Origin: Metaphire vulgaris
Taxonomy: Eukaryota > Annelida > Clitellata > Crassiclitellata > Megascolecidae
Length of the DNA stretch: 64,000 nt
NCBI GenBank assembly: GCA_018105865.1
Contig: CM030833.1
Location: forward strand, 11,765,381 to 11,829,380
Direction: 5' to 3'
Position numbers and translations under genes: made by a program. Below are positions 21,219 to 32,500 of this stretch, in pieces (within the stretch, counting starts at the first letter, position 1; each line of letters begins with the position of its first letter). The notes beneath the pieces were generated by a model. It was not told the origin of the DNA. It did not search any database and saw only the letters and a list, made by a program, of their open reading frames with translations.

Positions 21219-21716
21219 CATCATCATCATCATCATCATTGCTTTCTGCCAACCCATTGGTGGCAATAGCTGGGCACAAGACATTTCATCATCGTCACCA
21301 TCCTGCCCTCTGCCAGCTCTTCAGCGGCAATAGCAGACACAGAATGTTGATCCGCCTCCTGTTCCCGTCTTGTGTCCTTCCATGACCCTGTTTTCGCCGA
21401 GCACTGGTCATGATTTCTCGGTATATCGAGCTGGCCGCAATGCCCCATATACAGTAGTTGGACACGCGCCCTCTGCTGGCACGACAGCGAACGAAGATCT
21501 TCCGCCAGTGATGCTGTTCTTCCATGCTCTTCAGTTGAATACATCCACCATCCCTGCCGTTGTCTTCTGGTACAGTTGGTCCACGGCACCTTATTCCGTA
21601 TTATTCGGTGCAATCCCAGGAGGTTTCCCAGCCCAGGACTTCCCCCCATCCGCCACCCGGGGGACGCGCCTCTACGCCGTTGTACCCCAGCGCGAGGTAG
21701 CACGTAGTGAATCAAT
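21219..21716 (-). mobile_element. Probable retroelement 3' remnant, uncertain class
   Basis: A coding-like minus-strand stretch (21,236-21,736 is open) ends at a (CAT)n run at 21,219-21,240, as a 3' tail would. No domain was recognised. It contains GCGCCCTCTGCTGGC (21,466-21,480), the complement of a CTCF-like core. Confidence 0.35.
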
Positions 21717-21724
21717 ATTACAAA

Positions 21725-22008
21725 CAGGGACGTCATTTGGGGGGGGGCAGGGGGGCATTTGCCCCCCTGATTTTGAGGAAAAAAAATTTTTTCTTGTGTT
21801 ATTTAGTATTTAGTTTTTTACATGTCCTAAAGGAGCGCCTGATATGATGTATATATGATGTGGAGTAGTCTAGTCTGAAAAGTAACTAACCGTTATAAAC
21901 GGCTGACAAGCAAAAAAAAAGGTCGTCAACTTTTTCGCAAACTTGTAACTTGTCAGGTCAAAAGTGTTTTGCCCCCCCCCCCTGAAAAACAGTGAAATGA
22001 CGTCTCTG
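21725..22008. mobile_element. hAT-type MITE, CAGGGACGTCATTT family
   Basis: The ends are CAGGGACGTCATTT and AAATGACGTCTCTG. The direct repeat ATTACAAA flanks both sides exactly (21,717-21,724 and 22,009-22,016). The interior holds long G and C runs and one CTGACAAGCAAAAAAAA module. Confidence 0.9.
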
Positions 22009-22029
22009 ATTACAAACAAGTTATAATAA

Positions 22030-22405
22030 TATTAGGGCAATTTTTGACCCCTCCCCTTGTCAACAACTGTCACTTTCAGTTACCCCCTATAATTACGTCA
22101 AAAACTTTTGACCCCCAAGATCAGTGACAGGTCCCAACAACAAGGCTATTATTTTTGTGGCAATGACCATTTTTCCCTGTTTTGCTCATCAAGTTTCAAA
22201 ATGTGTTGTTTGGTGATGACCTTTTTTTGCCATGCTTTTTTCCATTGTGATAAGTAGTATTCCATGAAATTTCCTATTTTTTGATTATTTGTAAAAAGTG
22301 AAATTGTTGACGTCAACTTCTCTTGACCCCTCCCTAGTCAACAACTGTCAAACTTTTTCAAACTCCCTCCCCCCTCAATTGCTGACGTAATTAATGGAAA
22401 GCCCC
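22030..22405 (-). mobile_element. GGGGCTGTCC MITE family, copy truncated at one end
   Basis: Its plus-strand right end TAATTAATGGAAAGCCCC is the inverse of the end of the full copy at 30,075-30,483. The left end lacks the terminal 30 bp or so. Confidence 0.7.
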
Positions 22406-22660
22406 TTAGTCGGCTATTCGTATTATTAGGCGGGAGACTGAGGCTGAAATACGAGAGCTCCTGTAAATTACGGGAGATCTCTCAACCCTAGGTAGAGGAA
22501 TGAGTCGCGTCTTAAGACAATTGGGTACATTATATAGCATGGTTTTATATAGGCCTACTAAAAGACAGATTTTATAATTAATTCGGTGTCTGATAGGAAG
22601 CCAATGTAGAGATTGTCTAACTGCCAATAACTGGGGATATATGTTCAAATTTGGGAGTTT
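22406..22660 (-). mobile_element. Non-LTR retrotransposon C-terminal fragment
   Basis: The minus-strand translation contains SLHWLPIRHRINYKICLL. This is a hallmark near the C-terminus of CR1/L2-like reverse transcriptase proteins. The reading frame breaks soon after. Confidence 0.75.
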
Positions 22661-23566
22661 TGTATATTACTCTAACTAGGCCTACTTTAGTGGTCAGCAA
22701 GCACATCTAAGAAAATAAATGCACAAAGTCAAGCTGAAATAGGTCAAAGTAGTAGGGCGAAGGTCGAAGGGTTACAGGTGGTATCCGCCCCAGCTAATTG
22801 GGCGGTCATAACTGGAGCGGCTATAATGTGATACCGGGCGAAGCAAGCTCGGGAGCAACGCGAAACGACCATTATTGGCCCCAAATAGGCGAATCAGAAC
22901 TGAAAATCACAAAACGCGCACTAAACAACCAAATACTGAAATTCCCGCGCGCAACCGAGATTCACGCCTTTCCGCAGTTCTCAACACAGTTTCGGAAGGC
23001 AGCACAATGCCAGTCAAAACCTTTAAAAATGGAGCAGATGTCGTCTAATCCGTCTATAGGCCTATCGGATTCAAATAATATATAATAATATCAGATTCAA
23101 ATAATTATTAAATATCACTTACTTAAGCGGATTCCACGATTCCATTTCGTTCTACTGTCGACGATGACGATGACTTCAGCGACACTGAACCCTTCAACCC
23201 GACGATGCCTCGATGCCAAGTTATAATTGCGACGGCGCCACTCTGTCGCTGCTCATCCCAGGGCTATACGTAGTTGGCACACTGCTCCGCTAAGACTCTG
23301 ATAGGGTGATGTTTTTTTAGTCTATGCGTGTGGCTAGTGGAGGAGAGGGGGAAGGGTCAGTCAAATCAATTGATCGTGGGAAAATTTGCAAAGCTGTTAA
23401 AAAAACAATAGTATAGAAAAGAGGAGGGTGGGAAAAAACTTTCTTTAAAGGGCCGCATTAAATCTAATACTACATTAGGCGGGACGCGCATGCAAAAAGC
23501 CAGTATTTAGAATTTCAATTTTTAAAAAAGAATTTACGTTCTTTTGGAATCGGAACCCATTAATTG
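22661..23566. other. Unassigned intergenic DNA
   Basis: A CpG-richer patch at about 22,790-23,000 with an open frame (22,798-23,085) has no family resemblance. No gene is supported. Confidence 0.35.
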
Positions 23567-23574
23567 TTGCAATG

Positions 23575-23876
23575 CAGGGATATTTTTGCACCCCATAGCA
23601 TCCCCCAACACCCTCCAATCTGACACCGACACCCCAATCGAGGATATTTTGACCCCAACAGCCCCCTAAACACCCCAGAATTTGAGACCGACACCCCAAA
23701 ACTCCAAACCAATCTGAGCTAGAGATGACCTTTTTTGCTTGTAAGACTTTTTGGAGACTTGATAAGGTTTTTTTCTTGTCAGACTTTTTTCCAAATTCCG
23801 ACACCACCACCCCAATTTTCCCACCCCCATTTTCCCAACACTCCCAAAACCCAATCCTCATGAAATAACCCTGTGC
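23575..23876. mobile_element. hAT-type MITE, CAGGGATATTT family
   Basis: Flanked by the exact direct repeat TTGCAATG (23,567-23,574 and 23,877-23,884). The left end is CAGGGATATTTTTGC and the right end ATGAAATAACCCTG plus three extra bases. It is rich in ACACCCC and holds two poly-T modules (23,728-23,745 and 23,763-23,783). Confidence 0.75.
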
Positions 23877-23916
23877 TTGCAATGTCATCATGATGTGATA
23901 TTTGATGCTGTGATGC

Positions 23917-23936
23917 TGATGATGATGATGATGATA

Positions 23937-23991
<55 letters not shown>
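23917..23991 (+). repeat. (GAT)n then (ATT)n microsatellite
   Basis: About six GAT units run into about 18 ATT units. Long asparagine or isoleucine open frames across it are artefacts of the repeat. Confidence 0.95.
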
Positions 23992-23992
<1 letters not shown>

Positions 23993-24109
23993 GCGGATGC
24001 ATCCAGTAGCTGCGATGACCTTTGTCCGATTGTCAAGACATTTGGGAAGAATTTGGAGGCGCTATCTTTCTTTTGCTCCGGGCTCAGCCAACCCTTTCTA
24101 AGATTCTTA

Positions 24110-24253
24110 AATAACGTGTGGCGTTTCTATTAAATAAATTCAAATTATCTCACTTCCTGCCGGTCGCATGCATATTTCTAAATGATCTCGTGGACCGCAT
24201 GAAATCCAGTGGAAGGCCGTATTCGGCCCGCGGGCCGTAGTTTGCCAATCCCT
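24110..24253 (-). mobile_element. hAT end fragment (GGCCCGCGGGCCG type)
   Basis: It ends GGCCGTAGTTTGCCAATCCCTG, the inverse of a hAT terminal sequence also seen decayed at about 7,855. The partner end was not found. Confidence 0.5.
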
Positions 24254-24291
24254 GGTATAGAGACCATCGGCGTATTATTTGCGGTGGGAGG

Positions 24292-24463
24292 CATTGCTTA
24301 ATCTAGACTCATGGACTTCGAGGGGAAACTGACAAAGCCGGGGGAAACCGACAAAGCCGTGGGGGTATTCTGCTAGGGAGCTGCTGTTAGTTCATGTAGT
24401 ATGCCAAAATTTCCGGGGAGAAAAAAGGCCAATTCTCCCGGAAACGGCCTAGATTAAACCCTG
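24292..24463. mobile_element. hAT-type MITE, TTTAATCTAG family, copy 2
   Basis: Right end GGCCTAGATTAAACCCTG, left end CATTGCTTAATCTAGAC. The flanking direct repeat GTGGGAGG is exact (24,284-24,291 and 24,464-24,471). It is a sister of the element at 20,006. Confidence 0.88.
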
Positions 24464-24575
24464 GTGGGAGGTTGGGAGTATATAACTTCCTCATACTTGC
24501 ATTTCTGTCCCCAATGAGGTGATCCCAATTAGGGATGAATCATTATCATTCATTATCTCGCTTTAGACGACGAAC

Positions 24576-24975
24576 AGTTTTTGGTCAATTTTTGACCATC
24601 CCCTAATTGTCAACTTTCAGTGACCCTCCTATAATTATGTCAAAAACTTTTAACCTCCATCCGTAAGATCAGTGACGGTACCTCTGAAAAGTTTAGAAGG
24701 TTACCTTTTTGCGGTGATGAGACCTCTCTTTTTTCCATTCCCCCTTTTTTGCTCATCAAGTGTCAACATGAGGCGGTGATTACGTTTTTTCCTTGACAGG
24801 CTTTTTCCATTTGCAATAAAATTTAAAAATCCATGAAATTTCCTATTTTTGATTAGGCCTATGCGTAAAAATGAAATTCTTGACGTCAACTTTTCTTGAA
24901 CCCCTCCCCCGTCAACAACTGTCAAACTTTTTTCAAGCTCCCCCTATTTTGTTGACGTAATTAATGGATAGCCCC
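24576..24975 (-). mobile_element. GGGGCTGTCC MITE family, degenerate copy
   Basis: Alignable in inverse orientation with 30,075-30,483. The plus-strand right end GACGTAATTAATGGATAGCCCC is clear and the left end is decayed. The transposon at 24,980 is inserted at its right edge. Confidence 0.7.
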
Positions 24976-25079
24976 CGAGCATAGGCGGCGGAAGACAATA
25001 AAAAGTACCCCGGCCCGTTTACTATACAGCGGCAGCGGCCCGCGGGGCGCTGAGGGTCGAGGTGCCTAACTAACTTACT

Positions 25080-25363
25080 CAGTGGCGTAGCTAGGATTTT
25101 CGGAAGGGGTTTGGTTTTAGTTTTTAATGTGACCAACTTTGGAAAAATCCTGAGCAGCAAAAAAAAACGTTATCACCTCTACTTTTTTAGCTGACAAGCA
25201 AAAAAGGTCCTCGCCTCTTACTTAAACCTTTACCATCTATAGCCAAGGGGGTTTGACCCCCAACGAAGCGTCAAAAAATAAAAAATACATGGAAACTCAT
25301 TAAAAAATGTTTCTGCGGCAAAGGGGAGACTTTAACCCCCTACCCCCCTTGGCTACGCCACTG
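25080..25363. mobile_element. hAT-type MITE nested in transposon copy B
   Basis: CAGTGGCGTAGC ends with the exact flanking repeat AACTTACT (25,072-25,079 and 25,364-25,371). A remnant of the same insertion is present in transposon copy A (about 6,180-6,394), so it predates the spread of that transposon. Confidence 0.9.
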
Positions 25364-26419
25364 AACTTACTAACGACCGTTCTCCCATCTTCACGGTACG
25401 TCTTGGATGGTGGGGGAAACGAAGAAATAACTAAAGGGAATACAAAACCCGTGAATATTACAGTGAATGGACATAGAAATGGAAAAAGTCTGGTCATTCA
25501 GTTGGAGGTGTGATTGAAAGAGACGGCAGTTAGCAAGAAGATATAAAATCAAGAATATCAAAGGGGCTCCATACAATGGGATTGGGAAGGATGAAAAACT
25601 ATGGAGAAAAACAACTGGGGGTGTCCCATAATTCCCGGGGTGTCCATGTCAAGTGTTGTCTTAGACGGTTAGTTTCTCGTAATATAGTCCTAGTCCTGCA
25701 CTCATCACTAAGGAATAATTTGCGCAGATGCTGTATTATCCGAAGTACTTACAGTTTGTTCAGGGTATTCGATATATTCAGCTCACGGCGTTTAACAACA
25801 AACTTGTCCATTGTATGGATGGTTAAGTGCTGTTGAACGATTGAATCGCTGAAGCCGTGAGATTGTTTCCGCGATTTATGCGAACACGGTGGAGATCTAA
25901 CTGATCCGTTTCGATCGAGACCCAATTCCGAATGCCCTCTCTCGATTAAACAATCTCTAGCGCCCTCTACTGCTTCTTTGGTGCCCCCGCTCTTTCTGGC
26001 ACCCTTTGCTGTCCTTCGGCCCGTCTCCACATTTCGTTCGTCTAACTTAAGTGCCTTCATTCGTCTTTTAATCTAATGTCAACTGATACAGCTACGTTGC
26101 TACGGTGTTTGACACCTTCGAATTAGATGTGCATATGACATACTTATCTGATCTTGCTACTATAAAGCCTTATACGGCAGTGCATTCGCCCTCCCGCGAC
26201 TGCAGCTCCCTCATTCGTCTCAGTGCCTTCTTCCGTCTTTTAATCTAATCTTATTTAATCTCCGTCTTTTCATCTAATCTAATAAGCCTATGACTACCGT
26301 GTTTGACACCTTCGGGTTAAATGAGTATATGACGTGCCTATCTGATCTAATCTGATCTTGCTTCGACTATAAAGCCTTATTTATTCGGCAGTGCATGCGC
26401 CCTCCCACGACAACAGCTC

Positions 26420-26748
26420 CAGTGGCGTAACGTGGGGGGGTGGGGTGGGGCACTTTGTTGACTGCCCCCCGGGCCCCGGGCAGGGCCCCAAAGAGGGGTC
26501 TAAGCTAGGGTTAGGTTAGGGCTAACCCTAACTTCTTAACCTAGCCATAGAAGTGAACGTGCTGACGACGACCTTTTTTTTTTTTTTTTTTTTCGTCAGG
26601 GTAAAAAAGGAGGCGATGACTTTTTTTTTGCTCGTCAGGGTAAAAAAAGAGGCGATGACCTTTTTTTTTTTTGCTCGTCAGCCCGAAACTTTGGGGCCCC
26701 CATGACAAAGATGCCCCCCGGGCCCCCAAAAGTCACGCTACGCCACTG
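26420..26748. mobile_element. hAT-type MITE nested in transposon copy B, absent from copy A
   Basis: CAGTGGCGTAACGTGG/CAGTGGCGTAGCGTGAC ends, with the exact flanking repeat AACAGCTC (26,412-26,419 and 26,749-26,756). It includes telomere-like TTAGG/CCTAA motifs and three poly-T/GCTCGTCAG modules. The element at 6,690-6,964 is the same subfamily inverted. Confidence 0.92.
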
Positions 26749-26929
26749 AACAGCTCCCTTCTGAATTCGAAATGAAAATTAAATAAAACAATTTAAAGAA
26801 TTACAATTCTTCAGCTCACTTCTTAAAAAGTACCCCGGCCCGGCCTATGGCGGGCCGGGGTACTTTTAAAAGTACCCCGGCCTGGGCCGACGGGGCCGAT
26901 AGGAGTGCGCCGCCTATATGCCCCCGAGT

Positions 26930-29539
26930 GAAAATGTTGGTCGCCCATATGACATCCTAAAGTTAGCCGAGGAAACAGACTCTAGCTAGTCTAGCCATGA
27001 ATTAATTAATGTCTTGAATTATACAGGGGCGGGCATGCATGGTTTAAATTTTGCTAGGATTCGTGTGACCCCCTGCGTGGTCAGTGACGACTTCAGTGGG
27101 GGTCGAAACTGTTGATATTAGCTGTCAGACCCACGAATGAGCGACGAAACTGAGAGGGAATACTCGAATAGTCGTCCCCCAATTCTTGAAATATCGAGAA
27201 TGAATTATGAATATAGAACATGAAGGGAGGTAGACTAAACACGTTTAACTGGTTTAGAGTGACTTTTAAGATAATTTGTTTGCTCTCATTTGTGGTTGCA
27301 TATTTTGATCTCGGAGCAGCTATAGTCAGCTAGAGCGTTTTTTGGGAAAATGCCGATGCCACGAAGAGAAAACAAAGGCTCACGTCGTAAGGAGAGGAGC
27401 GGGGCCCTGGGCACAGGCCCAGTTTGCCCAGGCTTAAGGCTGGCCCTGTACAGACTGGTACGAGCCTCCTGCACAGCGGCGGCCCGCAGACCCTTGGCTG
27501 GCGATGTTTTATTTGGCATGAGAGATTCTTTCCCGAAATAAATTTATAACAATTGACTATATATGCTGAAATACCATACATTGATGGTTTCCCTACTTAA
27601 TTATTCACGCATAAAACGCATAAACGTAAAGACATAGAGGATGGATTGATATAAAGGGTTGGGCTAAAGAGGTGGATCGATCGATTACCTGTGATGTGGA
27701 AATACCTGCCATTATCACGCATTTATAAAGGCGATGAACAAATGTCTATTATGAACTAAGTTGCAGTGAAAGAACTTAGGAGGATAGGCCTTTGGTGAAT
27801 GAGGGATGAATCATGAACCGGATCGAGAAGTGGGAGAAGCGGAAGCACATAGTTCCTCTTCCTTGACGCTAAAATTTTATTATTTTTGAAAAATCAATTT
27901 TCACGAGTACAAGAAAACCCTGGTCCGTAGTTCATGCATTGGTTACCATGTTCTACTTATACTGCGCTGTGAAATAAAAAACACCCTTTTCATTTTGGCA
28001 GTAACTTTGCCAATTCTACACAAAGCTACACGAAAGTTTCGAGACGAAACTCGGTAGCGATGCGGCTGAGAGAATTTCCAGCACATCTGTTGGGTTACAG
28101 ATGGAATGCAGTATAAAGTTATAAACGTTCGTGCCTTCGTGGTCTAAAGTGATCACGTGATTACTGCATGAAATGCAGTATCGCCAAATATTTGAAATCG
28201 CTACTATTTGAAATCGCTACTCGGTGGTTAGGATCTTACGTCTGACACGTGCCTCAAGAAAACTCTTCGTTAGTCTGTAAAAGGTTTTTAGTTACTTTGT
28301 TTGTTTTAGAAGAACTTTCGCGTAATTGCGATTTCAATATTAGAGGACCGATTTAAGATTTTTTGTCGATTTATAGGGCAGAAAGTTAAAATTTTAAACC
28401 ATTGGGCGATAATGAGTGGACTATCAAACGAACAGAATAAGATTTGTTTAGTGCTGTTATTTACTGTGACTGAGACTCGGCATTACTGAACCTTACAGTG
28501 CAGTGAGATGTCTTTATAGCAGGATGTTTTGTGAGTTAATTGACATCATTTGGAATAAGACAGTTCAAGGCTGAAACGTCAAGAAAGCAAAACGCATAGC
28601 ATTGATTTCCTGTGAATCTCACATATAACTTGACCAACACTGGTTGTTATTCCAACCGCCCCATTGGACATTGGACCCATCGGCCATATCGGCGCCGAAG
28701 ATATGGTTCAATACAATCGGCGATCTATCTCAGAGGTATGACTGCATGCTCCGACCACAGGCAACATAATGGACCATGCAGTGAATTAAGAATAATAATG
28801 GCAGATGGTTTTACAGAGATATGGCAATATGTCACTCAAAATGACCCATGTTATCCACTTAACACTTGACCCATGACCCATTACTTATGGGTTCTGGTAA
28901 ATTTAAATATCTATTATATCTTTTTGAAGTTGTTAAGCCAAGTCCAAACTAATGTTGAATATTGATCAAACGTAAAAGCATTGCTACCCTATGATTCAGG
29001 AGTTACATCATTACTATAGAGTAGACGCAGAAATTGTATTGCGAATATTTATGTCAATGAATGTAAACTTGAAATTTCTTATGGTGCATAACTGCACCCG
29101 CAGTCCTAAAAGTGTGATGGGTCATGGGACAATAGGTGACTCATCAAATGTTGATGACCAATTTGACCCATTGATCACTGCCATTGGTTGTGTCAACCGT
29201 AGACAATGAAAAAGATGTGGAATAACTGAAACCAGAGGACAGATGACAGTAAAAGCCTTCAGTTTTTGGTGCCTGAGCCATTATTACCACATCGGATAAT
29301 TTAGGCATTAGTTTAGACGGTATTGATTCTTTGATTTCTATTATGGTTTTTGTGATTGATAATTAAACATTGGATATATGTATTGAGGTTGCTTTAATGA
29401 GTACTCATTTATATGAACCTGTGATATTTGCACTGTTGTGAAGGCTTAATAATTAAAAGAGACGTGAATACCAAAAGATGAATGGAATGCGGTGTGTCAA
29501 TTCTTGTTAAATTGTGAACATAGGAGTTGAACAAGAGTC
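26930..29539. other. Intergenic region upstream of HEATR1
   Basis: No gene is supported. Around 27,390-27,480 lies a decayed GGGCCCTG/CAGGGCC repeat. At 28,170-28,220 ATTTGAAATCGCTACT occurs twice in tandem. Between 28,660 and 29,190 GACCCAT/ATGGGTC words recur on both strands, like a decayed inverted repeat. The HEATR1 transcription start should lie in the last part, but I cannot place it. Confidence 0.4.
28154..28159. promoter_or_regulatory. E-box CACGTG about 1.4 kb upstream of HEATR1
   Basis: The palindrome ATCACGTGAT contains CACGTG, the Myc/Max-type E-box often found near ribosome-biogenesis genes. Its distance from the ATG makes a role uncertain. Confidence 0.25.
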
Positions 29540-32500
29540 ATGACGTCTAGTTTAGCCCAGCAACTGAAACGACTCAGCGTACCGAGCACTTCGCTATCAT
29601 GTCATGGGCCTAGCAAACATCGTGCATCATTGTTGTTTGATTCAAAAGAAGCTGCCATGCTCGATCGTGAACAAGTGTTTAATATTGGTGGGAATAAATT
29701 TCTATTTTTTTTCATTGAGAATTTTCCTGACAAAATGTGATATTGGGATTTTGTTTCTGTAATGCTTTGAAGTGGCAATATTTGCATTTACATAGCAGTG
29801 GATTTCATGTGGAAATTGTGAATAAAGTAAATGCATAGTTAGTAAATTGTTGGTAGATTTCTTTAATATTGGGCTATGAATATTATTTTGTTTGATATAT
29901 GAATGATATTTATGAAAGATGATGAGAAAGAAATTTGCTAGCATTTCTTTCTGAACAGATGTTGATTCTATTGGCATATAAAGTTGACATTCTGAAGATT
30001 TTCTATCTAGTTTATCTATGATTTGGAAGAAGAGAATTTTCAAGAGATTTTCCTTTTTTGGATGCTGGTATATTGGGGCTGTCCATTAATTATGTCAACA
30101 ATTTAGGGGAGGGGGTTTGAAAAAGTTTGACAGTTGTTGACAGGGGGAGGGGAGCGGTCAAGAGAAGTTGACGTCAACAATTTCACTTTTTACAAATAAT
30201 CAAAGACTAGGAAATTTCGTGGAATACTACTTATTATTATGGAAAAAAGCATGGCAAAAAAGGTCATAACCATCACATTTTGACACTCTATGAGCAAAAA
30301 AGGGAAAAATGGTCATCATCGCAAAAAATATTAACCTTGTTATTGGGACCTGTCATTGATCTGGGGGGGATCAAAAGTTTTTGGCGTAATTATGGGGGGA
30401 GTAAGTGAAAGGTGACAGTTGTTGACAAGGGGGAGGGGGTCAAAAATTGCCCAAAATTGTTGACATAATTAATGGACAGCCCCATTTCTGTTTGTAATCC
30501 TCTGCGTTTAAGCCAGGTTTTAAATATATTTGTGGGCAAAAACACTAGTCTGTGCAAGTGGGAATTTACAGTTTTCCAAATATATACTTTAAAAGTTTTA
30601 GTGTGTCTCGTTCTTTTTTTTATAAATTAGGCATCAATGGATTAACAGAATTAGAAAATATTAGTCGAAATTTTGGCAAATTTGAGAAGATCCTCTTTAG
30701 CCAATCCAGCATGACACTTGACAGAACAGTGCAAACAAAGGAAGTTAACAATCAAGTTAATGAAATCATCAAAGAGTTTCTTGCTGCAGCATCACCATTT
30801 TTTCTTATGAAAGCTGTTCAGAAATGTCTTGAGTGGTTGATTTACCGGTAAGAGTAGTGTTAACTTGAAGCAATGACATCAATAGATTAATCTTGTTATT
30901 GACTTCAGTGATTTTTTAGTCGTATTAATTTTAGAGCTTTGGAATCCTTTCATATTTTCTTTGTTCTTAGTGAAAATGTCATCTAAATTATTAACCAAGA
31001 ATGATTAAACAATTATTTATGCAAATATTGTGTGGACGTTTCATGTAATGTAATTAATAAAATATTGTGACGAGCGGCCACTAACTATGGCTCGTTTACT
31101 TACTTGTCTAGGGGAAACTACTTTGGCACTAACTCGCACATTTTAACTGACAAAACTATTCATCTTATAAAATCTTCAATCTTAATTAAACATTCAACTC
31201 TTCCGACATAGCGGCTATCAATAGGCAGTGCTATATAACTCTAATCAATGTTTTAAAACGTCCAGCGACAGCAACTATCTTGGCAACTAAAATTAAATAA
31301 CAGCTGATAACAGATTCCACACAAATTCAATAACAATGAAACAAATGTGCCCTTTGCACGAAAACCAATTCGATTTTAAACAAATTATTTAAACAATAGC
31401 AATTTAAACTAAAACAACGAAGAGCAGGAACGGCGTTGTGTCCGCCTTCTTCTTCGGCAACCGTCGAACTCCTCTTCTTTGAAAAAGACGTTTCTTGCGA
31501 CCAATGACGCCCGTCGTCTCATCACGCCTATTTGCTCAATAAACATAGAAGCAAACACAGTAAACTTCACATACAAACCTACCAACATTCCAATTATTTG
31601 CTATCTATGTCTCAATATAGCACTCCATCACAATATCATAATGAGCATCAATATTTTTTGTATCGGCTATGTTTTTTTTCAGGTTCTACATTCATAAGAT
31701 GAATATTGATGATTTCATATTGTGCATTCTTCCTCATCATGATTCAGACATGTTTCCTCGTGCTTTGAAATTGATGAAACTTGACGACCCAACCAGTACT
31801 TGGCATTTTCTCAATGAATGTTCGGTATGTTGGTGAATTAATTTTAGTTTGCTTTTGACTTCAGTTTTGCAGTTGTGTAAAATTATCACTGTATTTAAGT
31901 GCCTATGACTTATCATACAGGTTTGTGTGTGTGTGATCCAAAATTGAATTTACATATATAAAAATTGAAATGCTAGAAGGAGTAAGCGGTTCATTAACGG
32001 AGAGACCTCTTAGAATCACCCTTTGCTTTGAGTTTCATTTCTTTTGAATGTTGAAACTGATTTTGTTAGGAGATACTTTATGATTAGTTCTACCATCTCT
32101 AAAGGCATTATTGTGTCAATAAATATTGTGGCAATAAATGGCCCAGTACTATGAAACTCGTTACTGCCATATATTAGAGACGAAACACTTTCCCACGAAA
32201 CTTTTCTTGCATCTCTGAAAACATATTTGTTTAGTACACAAGCCGAGGCACATTAGGTTTAATTATGTGCCTAGAAATGATATGATGATGATGATGATGA
32301 TGACTACGACGACGACGACGAGGATGATGATAATAAAAGACTAAATTTTTGCATCTTCTTGCTGCAATTTGGTGCAAGTTTTTGAAGTGCACAAGGTTTA
32401 TAACATTATAGTAAGTAGGGTAGTAGTGTCTCCCTTACAAATGAGCATCTAATATTCATTGAAGACCCTAGATTAATTTTAGGATTATTTGGTAACAATT

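Larger units (their letters stand above)
24980..26920. mobile_element. Transposon copy B (GGCGGCG family) with two nested MITEs
   Basis: The ends CATAGGCGGCGGAAG and the inverse of CATATAGGCGGCGCAC are flanked by the exact 8-bp repeat CCCCCGAG (24,972-24,979 and 26,921-26,928). That suggests a hAT-type element. Without the nested MITEs it is about 1.33 kb. Near the right end is a strong hairpin, with arms GTACCCCGGCCCG and CGGGCCGGGGTAC around 26,833-26,870. The one longer open frame (25,749-26,060, minus) is Lys/Arg-rich with no known domain, so the element is probably non-autonomous. Copy A at 5,083-6,467 is its inverted relative. Confidence 0.8.

Noticed and set aside
23475..24002. A 175-residue minus-strand frame with a poly-Asn/His start
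   Set aside because: Produced by the GAT/ATT microsatellite and a MITE; not a protein.
25749..26060. 103-residue basic open frame in transposon copy B as a transposase
   Set aside because: No DDE-type or DNA-binding motif visible; copy A has it broken.
28612..29209. Open frames just upstream of HEATR1 as a 5' gene
   Set aside because: Overlap a GACCCAT-type inverted repeat patch and show no conserved domain.
31067..31690. Possible solo LTR beginning TGTGACGAGC in HEATR1 intron 2
   Set aside because: No matching end, target duplication or second copy in the window.
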